This document shows, piece by piece, positions 8,239 to 17,248 of a stretch of DNA of 17,571 bases; within the stretch, counting starts at the first letter, position 1; each line of letters starts with the position of its first letter. The position numbers were made by a program, and so were the translations under genes. The stretch covers positions 1 to 17,571 of the forward strand of contig JAAYTV010000271.1 of assembly GCA_012523655.1 (NCBI GenBank), given 5' to 3'. This DNA is from a bacterium. Its GTDB lineage: Bacteria > Zhuqueibacterota > Zhuqueibacteria > Residuimicrobiales > Residuimicrobiaceae. Under the pieces are notes generated by a model that searched no databases, had not been told where the DNA came from, and saw only the letters and a program-made list of their open reading frames with translations.

Positions 8239-11200
8239 TCATGGAACCGGTTCCACCCGATACTCGATCCAATATAATCCCTCCTGATCCAGAGGAGGTT
8301 TGAAAGGCGCCAGCTCCGTTGTCGTCCTTCCCGCCGGCAATATTACATCCCGGTAAACCCGCTCTTGGATCTTGCAGCCTTTGAACCGGTCGCGGATCAC
8401 TACGGCGACGTTCACTTTCTTTTTCTCCCCCAAATTCAAAATCATGGGAGTGATCCAGTCATCCGGGCCGTAGACCACGTCCACATTGTTGCTGCCGGCC
8501 AGCACCGGATTGAACACCGTCTTGTGAATATGAAAGGCCAGTTTGGCATGCCCGAGGAAATCGATCAGCGGTTTCTTGTAGGTTACGGCGTTGGCGCCGT
8601 CATGAAGACAGCACCAGGAAAAACCGTCATAGCCCAGTTTTCTCATTTTCTTGATCGCCTCATAGGCGGAAAAGGCCTGCCAGGCCTGGCTCTCCCTCCA
8701 CTCGTCAACCGAAAGTCTCCTACCGATACTTCCCTCATCATATCCCCATTCATAGGATTGCAAATGATACCAGGGTTTTCCTTTGCATAGATTCCAGTTG
8801 GGCTGACCGATGGACTCCTGGTGCTCAAAATTAAAATAGGCCCTCTCCTTACTGTCAAGAAAATTCTGCCGATAAGCGCCGGGCCACTGGCGCAGCTGAC
8901 TCCATTCCGCTCCATAGCCGGTGGCGGCATCCTGATTGCCCCGGGTGACCATGGGGGCGGTCCAGGCTTTGGCCGGGACCAAGGTGTCGCCGGTGAAGGT
9001 CTTTGACGTGCCATAGCCGGTCAGGGCATCCTGGTTATTTGCATCGGCGACAGTGGTTTTGGCCGCGGCGTGCCTGCTGCCGCTCTGATCGATCGTCCCC
9101 TCATCGTTCCCATAATGAAGGTGACCGATATGCGAGGTGAGTGAGATCAGTCGGCTGGGATCGTAAGGATAAACGGCCTCGTAGGACGCCTCACAAAACA
9201 GGTCGATCTCACAGCTCTCATGTTTTTTAAAGGTGTTGGGATGGTTTGAAACCTCCCACATCACAATGCTCGGGTGGTTCCGGACCTGCTGCATGTATTT
9301 ATGATAACCGGCAAAATCGATCTGCCCCCAGTCCCCTTCCCGCCGCCAGGCCGGAGTGCTCCATATCAGCATGATGCCCATCTGGTCGGCCAGTTCGCAG
9401 TAGCGCTCGTCATTCACGCCGACAGCGTAATCTTTCCATCCATGCACATGCATGCGGAGCATATTGCCGTTCATTCTTTGAATCATCAACATTTCCTCAG
9501 CGACCCAGTGATCCGGAGGACAGCGCAGCCAAGTCGCCATGTTTTCAATCGGGCCGCGAAAGCCGAAAATCTGCGCGCCGTTCAGCATCGCGGGTTTGCC
9601 GTTAAGACGGAACGTGCCCCCTTCCTGTGAAACAGTGCGAATGCCGGTGGTCAGCACATAATCATCGATGACCGCGCCGTCTCTGTTTTCAACCTCCACC
9701 TGTACCTGATACAGCGAGGGCGAGGCAGGCGACCACAGCCTTGGATGGTCCATCGTCCAGTCCATGGAAAATTCCTTGATCCCCGGTCCGATCAAGACCG
9801 GCAGCTCCACTGTCGGACTCTTTTCAGTCTGATCTCTGTCCTCCCAGCCTTTCATTTTAATTCTGATTTTTCCTTTGAATCCCAGCGTCCCCTTGTGTTC
9901 AACACGGACAGCGGCATGAACCACTGCCCGGCCGGCTTGAATGGATTTGGTATAAACAAAAGCATCCTGTACATAGGTCTCAGCGACCAGGTCGAGGAAC
10001 GCACGCCCGGCAAACCAACCATAATTAAGATCCCGGTACGAATGCGAGTAGACTGTCCCCTGGTCCGGAGTCAGATAGAAAGCATTCACTTTGATCGCAA
10101 ATAGGTTTTCCGAATAAGGATTCAGGTAATCCGTGACCTCCAGGCGAATGGGATAACGGTCCTTGATCAGCGCCGCCATTCTGCCGTTGATCCATATTTC
10201 CCCGCCGGGATCCAGCGTTTCAATAGATAAATAAGCTTTTGTCAAACGGTCGATCTTGACGGTTTTTCTGAGAAACAGATCCTCCCCTTCATATCGTTCC
10301 GATCCCACGGCGTGGGGAAGATCGGTCATCGGCCAACCGCCATCGTCATACCACTCCCCCTGCCAGCCGGCGGTGGAGGGTTCCACATCGAAACGCTCAT
10401 CGATGAAGGTTTTGGGATAAAAGGGTTGCGCCGCATCGGCGGTTCGATGATAACCAACGCCGTACAACTCGTCGATCTCAATATTCCCCCGGGCTTTAAT
10501 TCGCAAATTGTCGACGAGCACGGCTGCTTCCTGGGCCGCCACATAGTCCGCGACTCGTTCGCCGTTGATCAAGACCGTGTAATGCGCCTCGCCGCCGGGC
10601 CCGGCCAGATCCGCCTCGATCCTGATGTCCTGCCAGACATAAGGCTTGCAACCGCTCCTTTTTGTTTTTTCACCCTTGGAATAGTATGAGAATGAGTCGT
10701 TGTTCATTTCAAGTGTTGCCAGGGTCTTGCGTCCTCCCTGATCGAGCAGCGAGAACTCGGCCGCTGCCGTGTCCTCCAACAGAAGGGCCTTCCACTGAAG
10801 AGAAAATCGCCAAGTCTGGGCAGGCAGATCCCACTTCCATTCAGCGCCGCCCTGTAAGTGCAATGCCCCCTGCTTGATCAGCATATCTCTGGCGCCTTTA
10901 TACTTGGCCAGTTTTCTGACGCTCTCCTCATGTTTTCCTGTTTTCGAACTTGTCCATTTCCAGCGGTCCAGCATCACTCTTTTGCGGATCGAAGGAAGCG
11001 GCTGCGGTTTGATATGCTTTAGCAAATCAAGAGATTCCCCGCCGCTGACCACCCGGCTGTCAAGCTCCTGGTCGCCATAAAAGGCAGAAACCTGGTCCGC
11101 ATAGTATTTGAGAAACTGAAGACGCTGCTCGATGTTCAGCGTGCTGGTCTCTCCTTTGAAATCGGTTTCGCCGTTGGCGCGCGGGTCTTTAGAATAATAA

Positions 11201-11307
11201 CGGACTTCATACCCGGCCGGCATCGATTGCGCGAATGACGGCCGCTCGGTGAAGACTATCCCCAGCGCCAGCAAACAGACAAACAGGTTTCTGTTGCTCC
11301 CTTTCAT
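8239..11307 (-). CDS. Large secreted glycoside hydrolase family 2-like protein
   Basis: The ATG follows AAAGGTTGCC, and a signal peptide is visible (MKGSNRNLFVCLLALGIVF..., cut near FAQ-SM). The 1022-residue product has an N-terminal region of unknown fold, then a LamG/DUF1080-like beta domain (about 120-290). Next come a GH2 sugar-binding jelly roll (about 300-420, DLFLRKTV, GGEIWINGR), an Ig-like sandwich ending in FRLNGKPAMLNGA, and a TIM barrel. In classical GH2 enzymes the acid/base is the Glu of N-E after H-P-S-I-x-x-W. Here the site reads NHPSIVMWEVSNHPN, with H689 in place of Glu. A nucleophile candidate is E828 or E831 in YFNFEHQES. The motif suggests an unusual subfamily, or loss of activity. 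Two copies of a NQDAxTGYG motif lie 33 residues apart in the barrel insertion. Substrate cannot be told. Confidence 0.8.
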   Translation of the reverse strand: MKGSNRNLFVCLLALGIVFTERPSFAQSMPAGYEVRYYSKDPRANGETDFKGETSTLNIEQRLQFLKYYADQVSAFYGDQELDSRVVSGGESLDLLKHIKPQPLPSIRKRVMLDRWKWTSSKTGKHEESVRKLAKYKGARDMLIKQGALHLQGGAEWKWDLPAQTWRFSLQWKALLLEDTAAAEFSLLDQGGRKTLATLEMNNDSFSYYSKGEKTKRSGCKPYVWQDIRIEADLAGPGGEAHYTVLINGERVADYVAAQEAAVLVDNLRIKARGNIEIDELYGVGYHRTADAAQPFYPKTFIDERFDVEPSTAGWQGEWYDDGGWPMTDLPHAVGSERYEGEDLFLRKTVKIDRLTKAYLSIETLDPGGEIWINGRMAALIKDRYPIRLEVTDYLNPYSENLFAIKVNAFYLTPDQGTVYSHSYRDLNYGWFAGRAFLDLVAETYVQDAFVYTKSIQAGRAVVHAAVRVEHKGTLGFKGKIRIKMKGWEDRDQTEKSPTVELPVLIGPGIKEFSMDWTMDHPRLWSPASPSLYQVQVEVENRDGAVIDDYVLTTGIRTVSQEGGTFRLNGKPAMLNGAQIFGFRGPIENMATWLRCPPDHWVAEEMLMIQRMNGNMLRMHVHGWKDYAVGVNDERYCELADQMGIMLIWSTPAWRREGDWGQIDFAGYHKYMQQVRNHPSIVMWEVSNHPNTFKKHESCEIDLFCEASYEAVYPYDPSRLISLTSHIGHLHYGNDEGTIDQSGSRHAAAKTTVADANNQDALTGYGTSKTFTGDTLVPAKAWTAPMVTRGNQDAATGYGAEWSQLRQWPGAYRQNFLDSKERAYFNFEHQESIGQPNWNLCKGKPWYHLQSYEWGYDEGSIGRRLSVDEWRESQAWQAFSAYEAIKKMRKLGYDGFSWCCLHDGANAVTYKKPLIDFLGHAKLAFHIHKTVFNPVLAGSNNVDVVYGPDDWITPMILNLGEKKKVNVAVVIRDRFKGCKIQERVYRDVILPAGRTTTELAPFKPPLDQEGLYWIEYRVEPVP
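8912..9045 (-). repeat. 33-codon spaced internal repeat in the GH2-like gene
   Basis: CCATAGCCGGT followed by a related GGCATCCTG stretch occurs at 8912 and again at 9011, exactly 99 bases apart. In protein the copies read NQDAATGYGA and NQDALTGYGT. The intervening sequence is not itself repeated, so this is two conserved loop motifs or a partly decayed tandem duplication. Confidence 0.5.
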
Positions 11308-11518
11308 GGCAACCTTTCACTAAAATGATGGTTTGCGAGTATTCGTATTTTTTCATCAGCTCCACCATCGGTGGAAGGGGCTGATTCATCCGACGAAAAG
11401 CGAAGGGCTTCCCCGGTCCCGCCCGATTTCAGCGTCAAAGGCTCGAGTGGAGATCTCATTACTATTAAAACGAAAAATAGACAATCAGAAAAATAATAGC
11501 AAGTGTAAATCATTTGAC

Positions 11519-11547
11519 TTGATATTCTGCATCCGAACAGCTATTTT
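11519..11547 (+). promoter_or_regulatory. Possible sigma70-type promoter for the beta-helix gene
   Basis: TTGATA (11519-11524) is separated by 17 bases from TATTTT (11542-11547), in an AT-rich part of the 276-base gap between divergent genes. The start codon follows at 11584. Consensus matches are 5/6 and 4/6. The promoter rules of this lineage are not known. Confidence 0.35.
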
Positions 11548-11583
11548 TTTATGAAAAACCCATCCAAGTTTAAAGGCAAAAAG

Positions 11584-13509
11584 ATGAACAGAATAGCATT
11601 CCTGAACCTGCTGCTGATGCTGTGCACAACGCTGGCAGCCAGGGAGTATCATGTGTCGGTCCGGGGTTCTGACGCGAACGAGGGTTCGCCGGCGAGGCCG
11701 TTAAAAACCATCCAGGCTGCGGCACTCCGCGCCCTGCCGGGCGACACCATCACCGTGCACGCCGGGACCTATCGAGAACGGGTGAATCCCGTGCGCGGCG
11801 GCGAATCCGACCACCGGCGCATCGTCTACCGGGCTGCTCCAGGAGAGACGGTGCATCTCAAGGGCTCAGAGATCGTCAGCGAATGGACCAGGGTCAAAGG
11901 CGGCGTGTGGAAAAAGATCCTGGCTAATTCATTTTTCGGCGATTATAATCCCTACAAAGATTTAATTTACGGTGACTGGTTCAGCGACCATGGAAGACCC
12001 CATCACACCGGCGAGGTCTTTTTGAACGGCAAATCGTTGTATGAGGTGGAATCGCTGGACAAGGTGATGAATCCGGCGCCGCTGGCGGACGCCCAGGACC
12101 AGGAAGGCTCCACCTATGTCTGGTACTGCACGAGCGACGACGCGCAGACCACCCTCTGGGTCAATTTTCACCGTCATCAGCCGAACAAAGAGCTGGTGGA
12201 GATCACGACACGGCCCTGTTGCTTTTACCCGGAAAAGACCGGCATCCATTACCTGACCATTCGCGGATTTCACATGAGCCAGGCGGCGACACAGTGGGCG
12301 CCGCCGACCGCAGAGCAGCCTGGATTGATCGGCGCCAACTGGAGCAAGGGCTGGATTATCGAGCACAACGTCATCAGCAACAGCAAGTGTTCCGGCATCA
12401 CTCTGGGAAAGGACCGCAGCACCGGCCAGAACGCCTGGCTGGCGGATCCGAGCAAAGACGGCTCGCAGCATTATAACGAGACGATTTTCAAAGCGCTCAG
12501 GGCCGGATGGAACCGGGAGAATATCGGTTCACACATCGTTCGGAACAACACGATTTACAACTGCGAGCAGACCGGCCTATGCGGAAGTCTGGGCGCGGTG
12601 TTCAGTCAAATCTACGGCAATCACATCTACAACATTTGGACCAAACGTCAATTCGGCGGCGCTGAGCTGGCCGGCATCAAGATCCACGCCTCCATCGACG
12701 TGGTCATCCGCAACAACCGCATTCACAACACCTGCCGCGGGCTGTGGATGGACTGGATGGCGCAGGGCACCCAAATTTTGGCGAATTTACTCTATGATAA
12801 TTACAGCGAGGACCTGTTCCTGGAAGTGAACCACGGTCCCTATCTGGTATGCAACAACATGATGCTGTCGCCGCGCGCTATTTTCAACATGTCTCAGGGA
12901 GGCGCGTTTGTGCACAACCTCATCACCGGCCGCATCTTTGTCCGGCCCGAACCGAACCGATTCACCCCTTATCATTTCCCCCACTCTACCGACGTGGCCG
13001 GACTGATAACGATCCTCAACGGCGATGACCGCTATTTCAACAACCTTTTTGCGTCGGACAGCTCGTGCGATAAAAAAGTTCTGGCTCCCAACAGGCAGAC
13101 GCCCGCTCATTTCTTAAAATACACGTTCGGATTGCAGCAGTACGCAACCGCCCAATGGCCGGTGAGAACGGCTTCCAATCTTTATCTCAATGGCTATCAA
13201 CCCTACGGCCAGGAGACGAACAGCGTGATGAACAGTTCCCTGAATCCGGCCATTCGATTGGAGGACAAGGGCGAAGAGGTGTATCTGCACCTCAGCACTG
13301 ATTCATCCTTCCAAAAAATAAAAACACAGCTGGTGACGAGCATACTGCTCGGCAGAGCCAAAATGGCGGATGCCGCCTGGGAGAATCCCGACGGCAGCAG
13401 CCTGACCATTGACTGGGATTATTTCGCCAAGCCGCGTTCGTCCACATCGCCGCGGGTCGGACCGTTTGAAAATGTGGTCCTGGGAGAACAGACGATAAGG
13501 ATCTGGTAG
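11584..13509 (+). CDS. Secreted right-handed parallel beta-helix protein (DUF1565-like)
   Basis: ATG 11584 is chosen over ATG 11551 because AAAGG precedes it and the signal peptide starts there (MNRIAFLNLLLMLCTTLAA). The mature N-terminus shows the DUF1565-like opening: YHVSVRGSDANEG, PLKTIQAAA, PGDTITVHAGTYRE. The middle holds strings of N-rich beta-helix coils (NVISNSKCSGI, HIVRNNTIYNC, IRNNRIHNT) and a family-typical DLFLEVNHGPYLVCNN block. The 641 residues are the usual size for secreted beta-helix proteins of environmental bacteria. The fold is shared by pectate, alginate and other polysaccharide lyases and by glycan epimerases, but I cannot place a lyase active site, so substrate and reaction stay open. 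It is divergent from the GH2-like gene and may share its regulatory gap. The product would act in the periplasm or outside the cell. Confidence 0.75.
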   Translation: MNRIAFLNLLLMLCTTLAAREYHVSVRGSDANEGSPARPLKTIQAAALRALPGDTITVHAGTYRERVNPVRGGESDHRRIVYRAAPGETVHLKGSEIVSEWTRVKGGVWKKILANSFFGDYNPYKDLIYGDWFSDHGRPHHTGEVFLNGKSLYEVESLDKVMNPAPLADAQDQEGSTYVWYCTSDDAQTTLWVNFHRHQPNKELVEITTRPCCFYPEKTGIHYLTIRGFHMSQAATQWAPPTAEQPGLIGANWSKGWIIEHNVISNSKCSGITLGKDRSTGQNAWLADPSKDGSQHYNETIFKALRAGWNRENIGSHIVRNNTIYNCEQTGLCGSLGAVFSQIYGNHIYNIWTKRQFGGAELAGIKIHASIDVVIRNNRIHNTCRGLWMDWMAQGTQILANLLYDNYSEDLFLEVNHGPYLVCNNMMLSPRAIFNMSQGGAFVHNLITGRIFVRPEPNRFTPYHFPHSTDVAGLITILNGDDRYFNNLFASDSSCDKKVLAPNRQTPAHFLKYTFGLQQYATAQWPVRTASNLYLNGYQPYGQETNSVMNSSLNPAIRLEDKGEEVYLHLSTDSSFQKIKTQLVTSILLGRAKMADAAWENPDGSSLTIDWDYFAKPRSSTSPRVGPFENVVLGEQTIRIW

Positions 13510-13642
13510 CGATCTCGCCGGATTAACAGCGTGCACCCATCCGACCGAACGCGAAAAACGGGTATACCGCCAATTGAATAGTCAAACCTGCAAGTTTTGG
13601 TCAACGGTTAAATAAACCTGCGGGCGCCGGATTTTAAAAATC

Positions 13643-13673
13643 GGCATGGGAAGCCGTCACCACCATGCCTTTT
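13643..13673 (+). terminator. Possible weak Rho-independent terminator after the beta-helix gene
   Basis: GGCATGG (13643-13649) pairs with CCATGCC (13663-13669) over a 13-base loop and is followed by TTTT (13670-13673). The loop is large and the T-run short. It also lies just before the next gene, so it might instead be a 5' leader structure covering the region before its RBS. Confidence 0.3.
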
Positions 13674-13693
13674 AACCGTCGGGAGTGAAAAAA

Positions 13694-15136
13694 GTGAATA
13701 TGAAGCGCTGCTCGATCCTCTTTATGGTGATCTCCGTCATCGGCGGAATCCTGGCCACAGCCGGCTTTTGCCAGAGCCCAGCACCCTTTAAAGATGTTGT
13801 GCTCTATGCGCCCGGACATTTCGGCAACAGCTATGAGGTCATGAGCCCCGGTCAAATGGAGAACTATCTCGCTGCCTGCAAGGCTTACGGCTTCAACCGC
13901 TATGCCGACTGGTATGACACAGTGGATTGCACCGATCCCTTTTCCGGCCAGCGGCACACCCTTCTGGGCGCCAGTCTCTGGCAGCGGAAAAAGGCGAACT
14001 TTTACTCCGCCCAGTCTCTGGGTCTGTCCTGTGAGTGGCTGATCACGCCCAACCATGTTTTCGCCGAACAGTGTTGCGTCGCGCCGGCCGTACAGTCGGA
14101 AAGAATTTTCGGACAACTGGTATGCCCGTCGCAACCCGAAGGACGCAAAATAATTCTGCAGAATTATAAAAATCTCTTTGCCGACCTTGCCGCCTCCGGC
14201 GTTCATTTAAAGGTCCTCTGGTCAGCGCCCTATGATTACGGCGGCTGCGCCTGCACGGCATGCAGCCCCTGGATACTCACCTTTGCCAAACTCAGCCGCG
14301 AAATTTACGCCATCGCCGCAGCCTATCACCCCGGCATCGAAATGCGCTTCATCGGCTGGTGGTGGTCTGAGGAGGAGCACCGCCGTTTCGCTGCATGGGC
14401 TGACCAGGAGGCGCCCGGCTGGGTCAAAAGCATCGCCCTGCACATCCCCTATGGGAAAATGGACGTCAGCGATGTGCCGTTGCCCAAAGGGTGTGAGCGT
14501 CAGGCGTTCGTTCATATCGGTTATGCAGAGGAAGCCAGACCGCGCGACATCTATGGCCAGTTCGGGCCCGTGGCAGCTCCAAGCCGGTTGCAGCAGACTC
14601 TCGATTCATTGAAACAGCATGGCTGCACAGGGGTTGTGGCCTATTCAGAAGGGGTGTTCGATGATGTGAACAAATTTCTCCTGGCCGGCCTTGCCTCCAG
14701 GCAGTATATGGATGCGGAATCCGCGTTGGCTGAATATGCCCGGCGGTTTTTTAATGCCAACGAGCGTACGGCGGAAAAATGGGCGGATTGGCTGGCCGCG
14801 TGGGGGCGGCCCTTTAGCCTGCAGGCGAAAACGTTAAAGCCCATGCCAGGAGAGCCTGCCTCTCGGGAGATCAAAGAGAACTGGCGCATGCGGCAATGGG
14901 ATTTCAAGATCAAGTTGTTGCAGGCGCACAACCGCATCATGGCCATGGAGGGTTGGCCCGCAGAACGGTCAGCGGCTGTGGACGAGTTTTGGCAGATACA
15001 CGAGCGCCTGGAGCGGGAGGTCTGGGGACTGGGACCGACACGGGGCTGTCTGGCGCGAACGAGCAGCCATCTGCCCTGGTATACGGAATGGGCAAAACAG
15101 GCAGCCGCCGCAATATTGGGGGAGGATGCCAGGTAA
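13694..15136 (+). CDS. Secreted TIM-barrel-like protein with C-x-C-x-x-C motif, family unknown
   Basis: Three in-frame starts compete: GTG 13685, GTG 13694 and ATG 13700. GTG 13694 has GGAG 8 bases upstream, the best spacing; ATG 13700 is also possible. A signal peptide follows (KRCSILFMVISVIGGILATAGFCQS). The 480-residue product alternates beta strands and helices as in a (beta/alpha)8 barrel: FKDVVLYAPG, YGFNRYADW, LSCEWLI, VHLKVLWSAPYDYGG, IEMRFIGWWWSEEEH, VKSIALHIPYG. A DYGGCACTACSPW motif places C185, C187 and C190 next to an Asp, in a layout reminiscent of DUF4838-like and GH20-like secreted proteins. The acidic cluster WWWSEEEH could supply catalytic residues. The C-terminal third is helical and Trp-rich. 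I cannot name the family or substrate; a glycoside hydrolase-like role is inferred from fold impression and neighbours. It ends with TAA, 185 bases from the convergent gene. Confidence 0.6.
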   Translation: MNMKRCSILFMVISVIGGILATAGFCQSPAPFKDVVLYAPGHFGNSYEVMSPGQMENYLAACKAYGFNRYADWYDTVDCTDPFSGQRHTLLGASLWQRKKANFYSAQSLGLSCEWLITPNHVFAEQCCVAPAVQSERIFGQLVCPSQPEGRKIILQNYKNLFADLAASGVHLKVLWSAPYDYGGCACTACSPWILTFAKLSREIYAIAAAYHPGIEMRFIGWWWSEEEHRRFAAWADQEAPGWVKSIALHIPYGKMDVSDVPLPKGCERQAFVHIGYAEEARPRDIYGQFGPVAAPSRLQQTLDSLKQHGCTGVVAYSEGVFDDVNKFLLAGLASRQYMDAESALAEYARRFFNANERTAEKWADWLAAWGRPFSLQAKTLKPMPGEPASREIKENWRMRQWDFKIKLLQAHNRIMAMEGWPAERSAAVDEFWQIHERLEREVWGLGPTRGCLARTSSHLPWYTEWAKQAAAAILGEDAR

Positions 15137-15278
15137 CGGTTTTGCAGGATGATGCGCATATCCTGGTATCTATGCAGAGGAGTCCTACGCGTTCCCCGGC
15201 CCATTAGCAGACTCGTATGAACCTTGATCAGCAGCAACGCGCCTGGGAAATCTCCCACCCGCGCAGAGACACTGATTT

Positions 15279-15296
15279 GGACTTTAGGAAAAGTCT
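15279..15296. terminator. Weak hairpin between convergent genes
   Basis: GGACTTT (15279-15285) and AAAGTCT (15290-15296, one G-T pair) flank a 4-base loop, followed by GTTT on the plus strand. It lies in the 185-base gap between two convergent genes. Its stability is low, so a terminator role is only possible. Confidence 0.25.
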
Positions 15297-15321
15297 GTTT
15301 GGAGGATAACGGACACCGGCC

Positions 15322-17187
15322 TTATTTAAGTAAAGTCATTTGATGAGTGCGGCTGGCGCCGTCGACCGTCAGCTGTACCAGGTAGACACCGGTTGCCACC
15401 GGACTATGGGAATCATCGCGGCCATCCCAGCGAACCTGCTGTTCACCGCTCAGCTTGCGGTTATCGACCAGCGTGCGCACGTGCCGTCCCAGCAGGTCCA
15501 ACACCTTCAGAGTAACCGTCTCCAATTCAGGCAAGGAAAAACGAATGATCGTCTGCGCGTTAAAGGGATTTGGATAATTGCCCTGCAGGCTGATCGTCTC
15601 GGGCATGACGATTTTTTGCGCGATGCCGGTGACGGCGCCTTCGCGGATGTCGAGGATCTGGTTGACCGGCACACTGACGAAACGATCCACCACGCCGCTG
15701 GGCCAGCGGATGATGACCGAATCCACGACCGTATCCTGGCCAAAGCCGAAATGCTGCGTCAGCGGAGCCATGCTGTTGTAGCCGTGGCCGCTGTGGACTT
15801 CGCGAATTTGCAGAGGATGGGCGGCGGAAACGCAGCGAATGCGGGCGCCGATCGCCGACCGATTGCTTTGTACGCCGGTTAAACGAAACTCGAGCCAGTT
15901 ATTTTGCTGGCCGATTAGATTTTCAAACAGCAGATCCATGCTTCCACCCAACGACGGGGCGATCAGCGACGGACCTACACCGATGTACAGATCCAGATCG
16001 CCGTCGTTATCCACATCGCCGAACGTGCCGGCATAATGGGTCTGGCCCTGATCAGCCAGCGGCGTATTGTGAGCCACCTCGGTAAAACCGGCTGCTCCGT
16101 CATTGCGATACAGACGGTTTTCAGATCCTTGTGTATATTGTCCGCCCATGGAAAGCACGGCCAGGTCCAGGTCGCCGTCATTGTCATAGTCTCCCCATGT
16201 GGCGGTTGCCGATTTATCATAATTCCATCCTGTGGGGTCCAGGTTACAGACGTGCAGTTCCTTTGCCACATCAGGCCAGGGCACGTTGTCGCCGTCGTTG
16301 CGGTAAAGCCGATTGAACTTTTCATCATCGCAATTATAGAGATCCAGGCGTCCGTCGTTATTGAAATCGCCCCAGCTGCCGCTGCGCGAACTGCCGACCA
16401 CGCCGACAGCGCTCGTTTTGGTGACGTCGGTGATGTTGACGAACCGGTCCCCATCGTTGCGCAGCAGCACATCCCCGGATCGATGGCCTGCGCCGAAGAA
16501 ATCCTGATCGCCGTCATTATCGATATCCGCCCACGCCGCGCCGCAATAGCCGCTGGGGACATTCGCCTGCATTTGAGCCGCTACATTGACAAATTTTATT
16601 CCGTTCTCATTCTTCCACAGCCAAATGCCGGAGCCTTCGCCGGCTATGATATGACTCGCAACCAGAATATCCACCCAACCGTCGTTGTTATAATCCGCCA
16701 GACCGCAACCGAGGGTAAATTTGGATCCCGTGTAATTGATGCCCATGCTTTCAGCGACTTCGACAAACTTTCCATCGCCCATGTTGCGAAATAGAAAATC
16801 CCGGGAATAAGTCTGCACCGTTGAATAGGCGTCGATCCAACCGTCATTGTCGAAATCCGCAAACCGGCACTCGGCGTCGAGCACGGCAGGGTTCAGCACA
16901 AAGGGCTGCAAGGTAAAATCAATCACCCCTTGGCTGAGCAGAAGGCCTTTCCCCGGATACAGATCAAGCCATCCATCATTATTGACGTCCACCATGCCTG
17001 TGGCATCTGCGAGGACCGGCGTGGGGTCTACATTGAGTTCAAGGCCGACTGAACGAAATATCTCCATCTCTTGTGAAAAGGCCGCGGGACAAGCGAAAAA
17101 AACCGTCATCAGCATGATCAGTAACAGACTGCGAACCATCATACGATCGTTCGAGTAAATCATGGCAGAGCTTCTTTGTGTATGCAT
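15322..17187 (-). CDS. Secreted FG-GAP/VCBS repeat protein with ASPIC/UnbV and intact sorting domain
   Basis: The start at 17187 is preferred over the longer frame to 17235 because GGAG with a 7-base spacer precedes it. A signal peptide with a long N-region follows (hydrophobic core RSLLLIMLMTVFFACPAAFS). The 621-residue product has seven D-x-D/N-x-D-G-x-x-D loops (DVNNDGWLD, DFDNDGWID, DYNNDGWVD, DIDNDGDQD, DFNNDGRLD, DYDNDGDLD, DVDNDGDLD), fitting a seven-bladed propeller. An ASPIC/UnbV-like domain follows (RSAIGARI, HFGFGQDTVVDSVIIRWPSG). The C-terminal domain is FlgD/Ig-like, starting at GNYPNPFNAQTI and ending in TLLK. It has the same architecture as the protein at 6331-8073 but with a complete tail. 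It is likely exported and held at the surface, with a binding or scaffold role; no catalytic motif is seen. Confidence 0.85.
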   Translation of the reverse strand: MHTQRSSAMIYSNDRMMVRSLLLIMLMTVFFACPAAFSQEMEIFRSVGLELNVDPTPVLADATGMVDVNNDGWLDLYPGKGLLLSQGVIDFTLQPFVLNPAVLDAECRFADFDNDGWIDAYSTVQTYSRDFLFRNMGDGKFVEVAESMGINYTGSKFTLGCGLADYNNDGWVDILVASHIIAGEGSGIWLWKNENGIKFVNVAAQMQANVPSGYCGAAWADIDNDGDQDFFGAGHRSGDVLLRNDGDRFVNITDVTKTSAVGVVGSSRSGSWGDFNNDGRLDLYNCDDEKFNRLYRNDGDNVPWPDVAKELHVCNLDPTGWNYDKSATATWGDYDNDGDLDLAVLSMGGQYTQGSENRLYRNDGAAGFTEVAHNTPLADQGQTHYAGTFGDVDNDGDLDLYIGVGPSLIAPSLGGSMDLLFENLIGQQNNWLEFRLTGVQSNRSAIGARIRCVSAAHPLQIREVHSGHGYNSMAPLTQHFGFGQDTVVDSVIIRWPSGVVDRFVSVPVNQILDIREGAVTGIAQKIVMPETISLQGNYPNPFNAQTIIRFSLPELETVTLKVLDLLGRHVRTLVDNRKLSGEQQVRWDGRDDSHSPVATGVYLVQLTVDGASRTHQMTLLK

Positions 17188-17248
17188 TTTCCAACTCCGT
17201 TTGGCGTATGAATAACTTGGCGGTTCGACACGCAAATGGCTTCGAACT

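Noticed and set aside
16036..16794. 252-codon open frame on the plus strand
   Set aside because: Antisense shadow of the second FG-GAP gene, with the same cause and an I/V/A-rich low-complexity translation.
15900..17050. Possible tandem DNA repeat array or CRISPR
   Set aside because: The recurring GTC-GTTATT-like strings encode the Asp-rich calcium loops of the FG-GAP repeats; spacing and sequence vary as in protein repeats.
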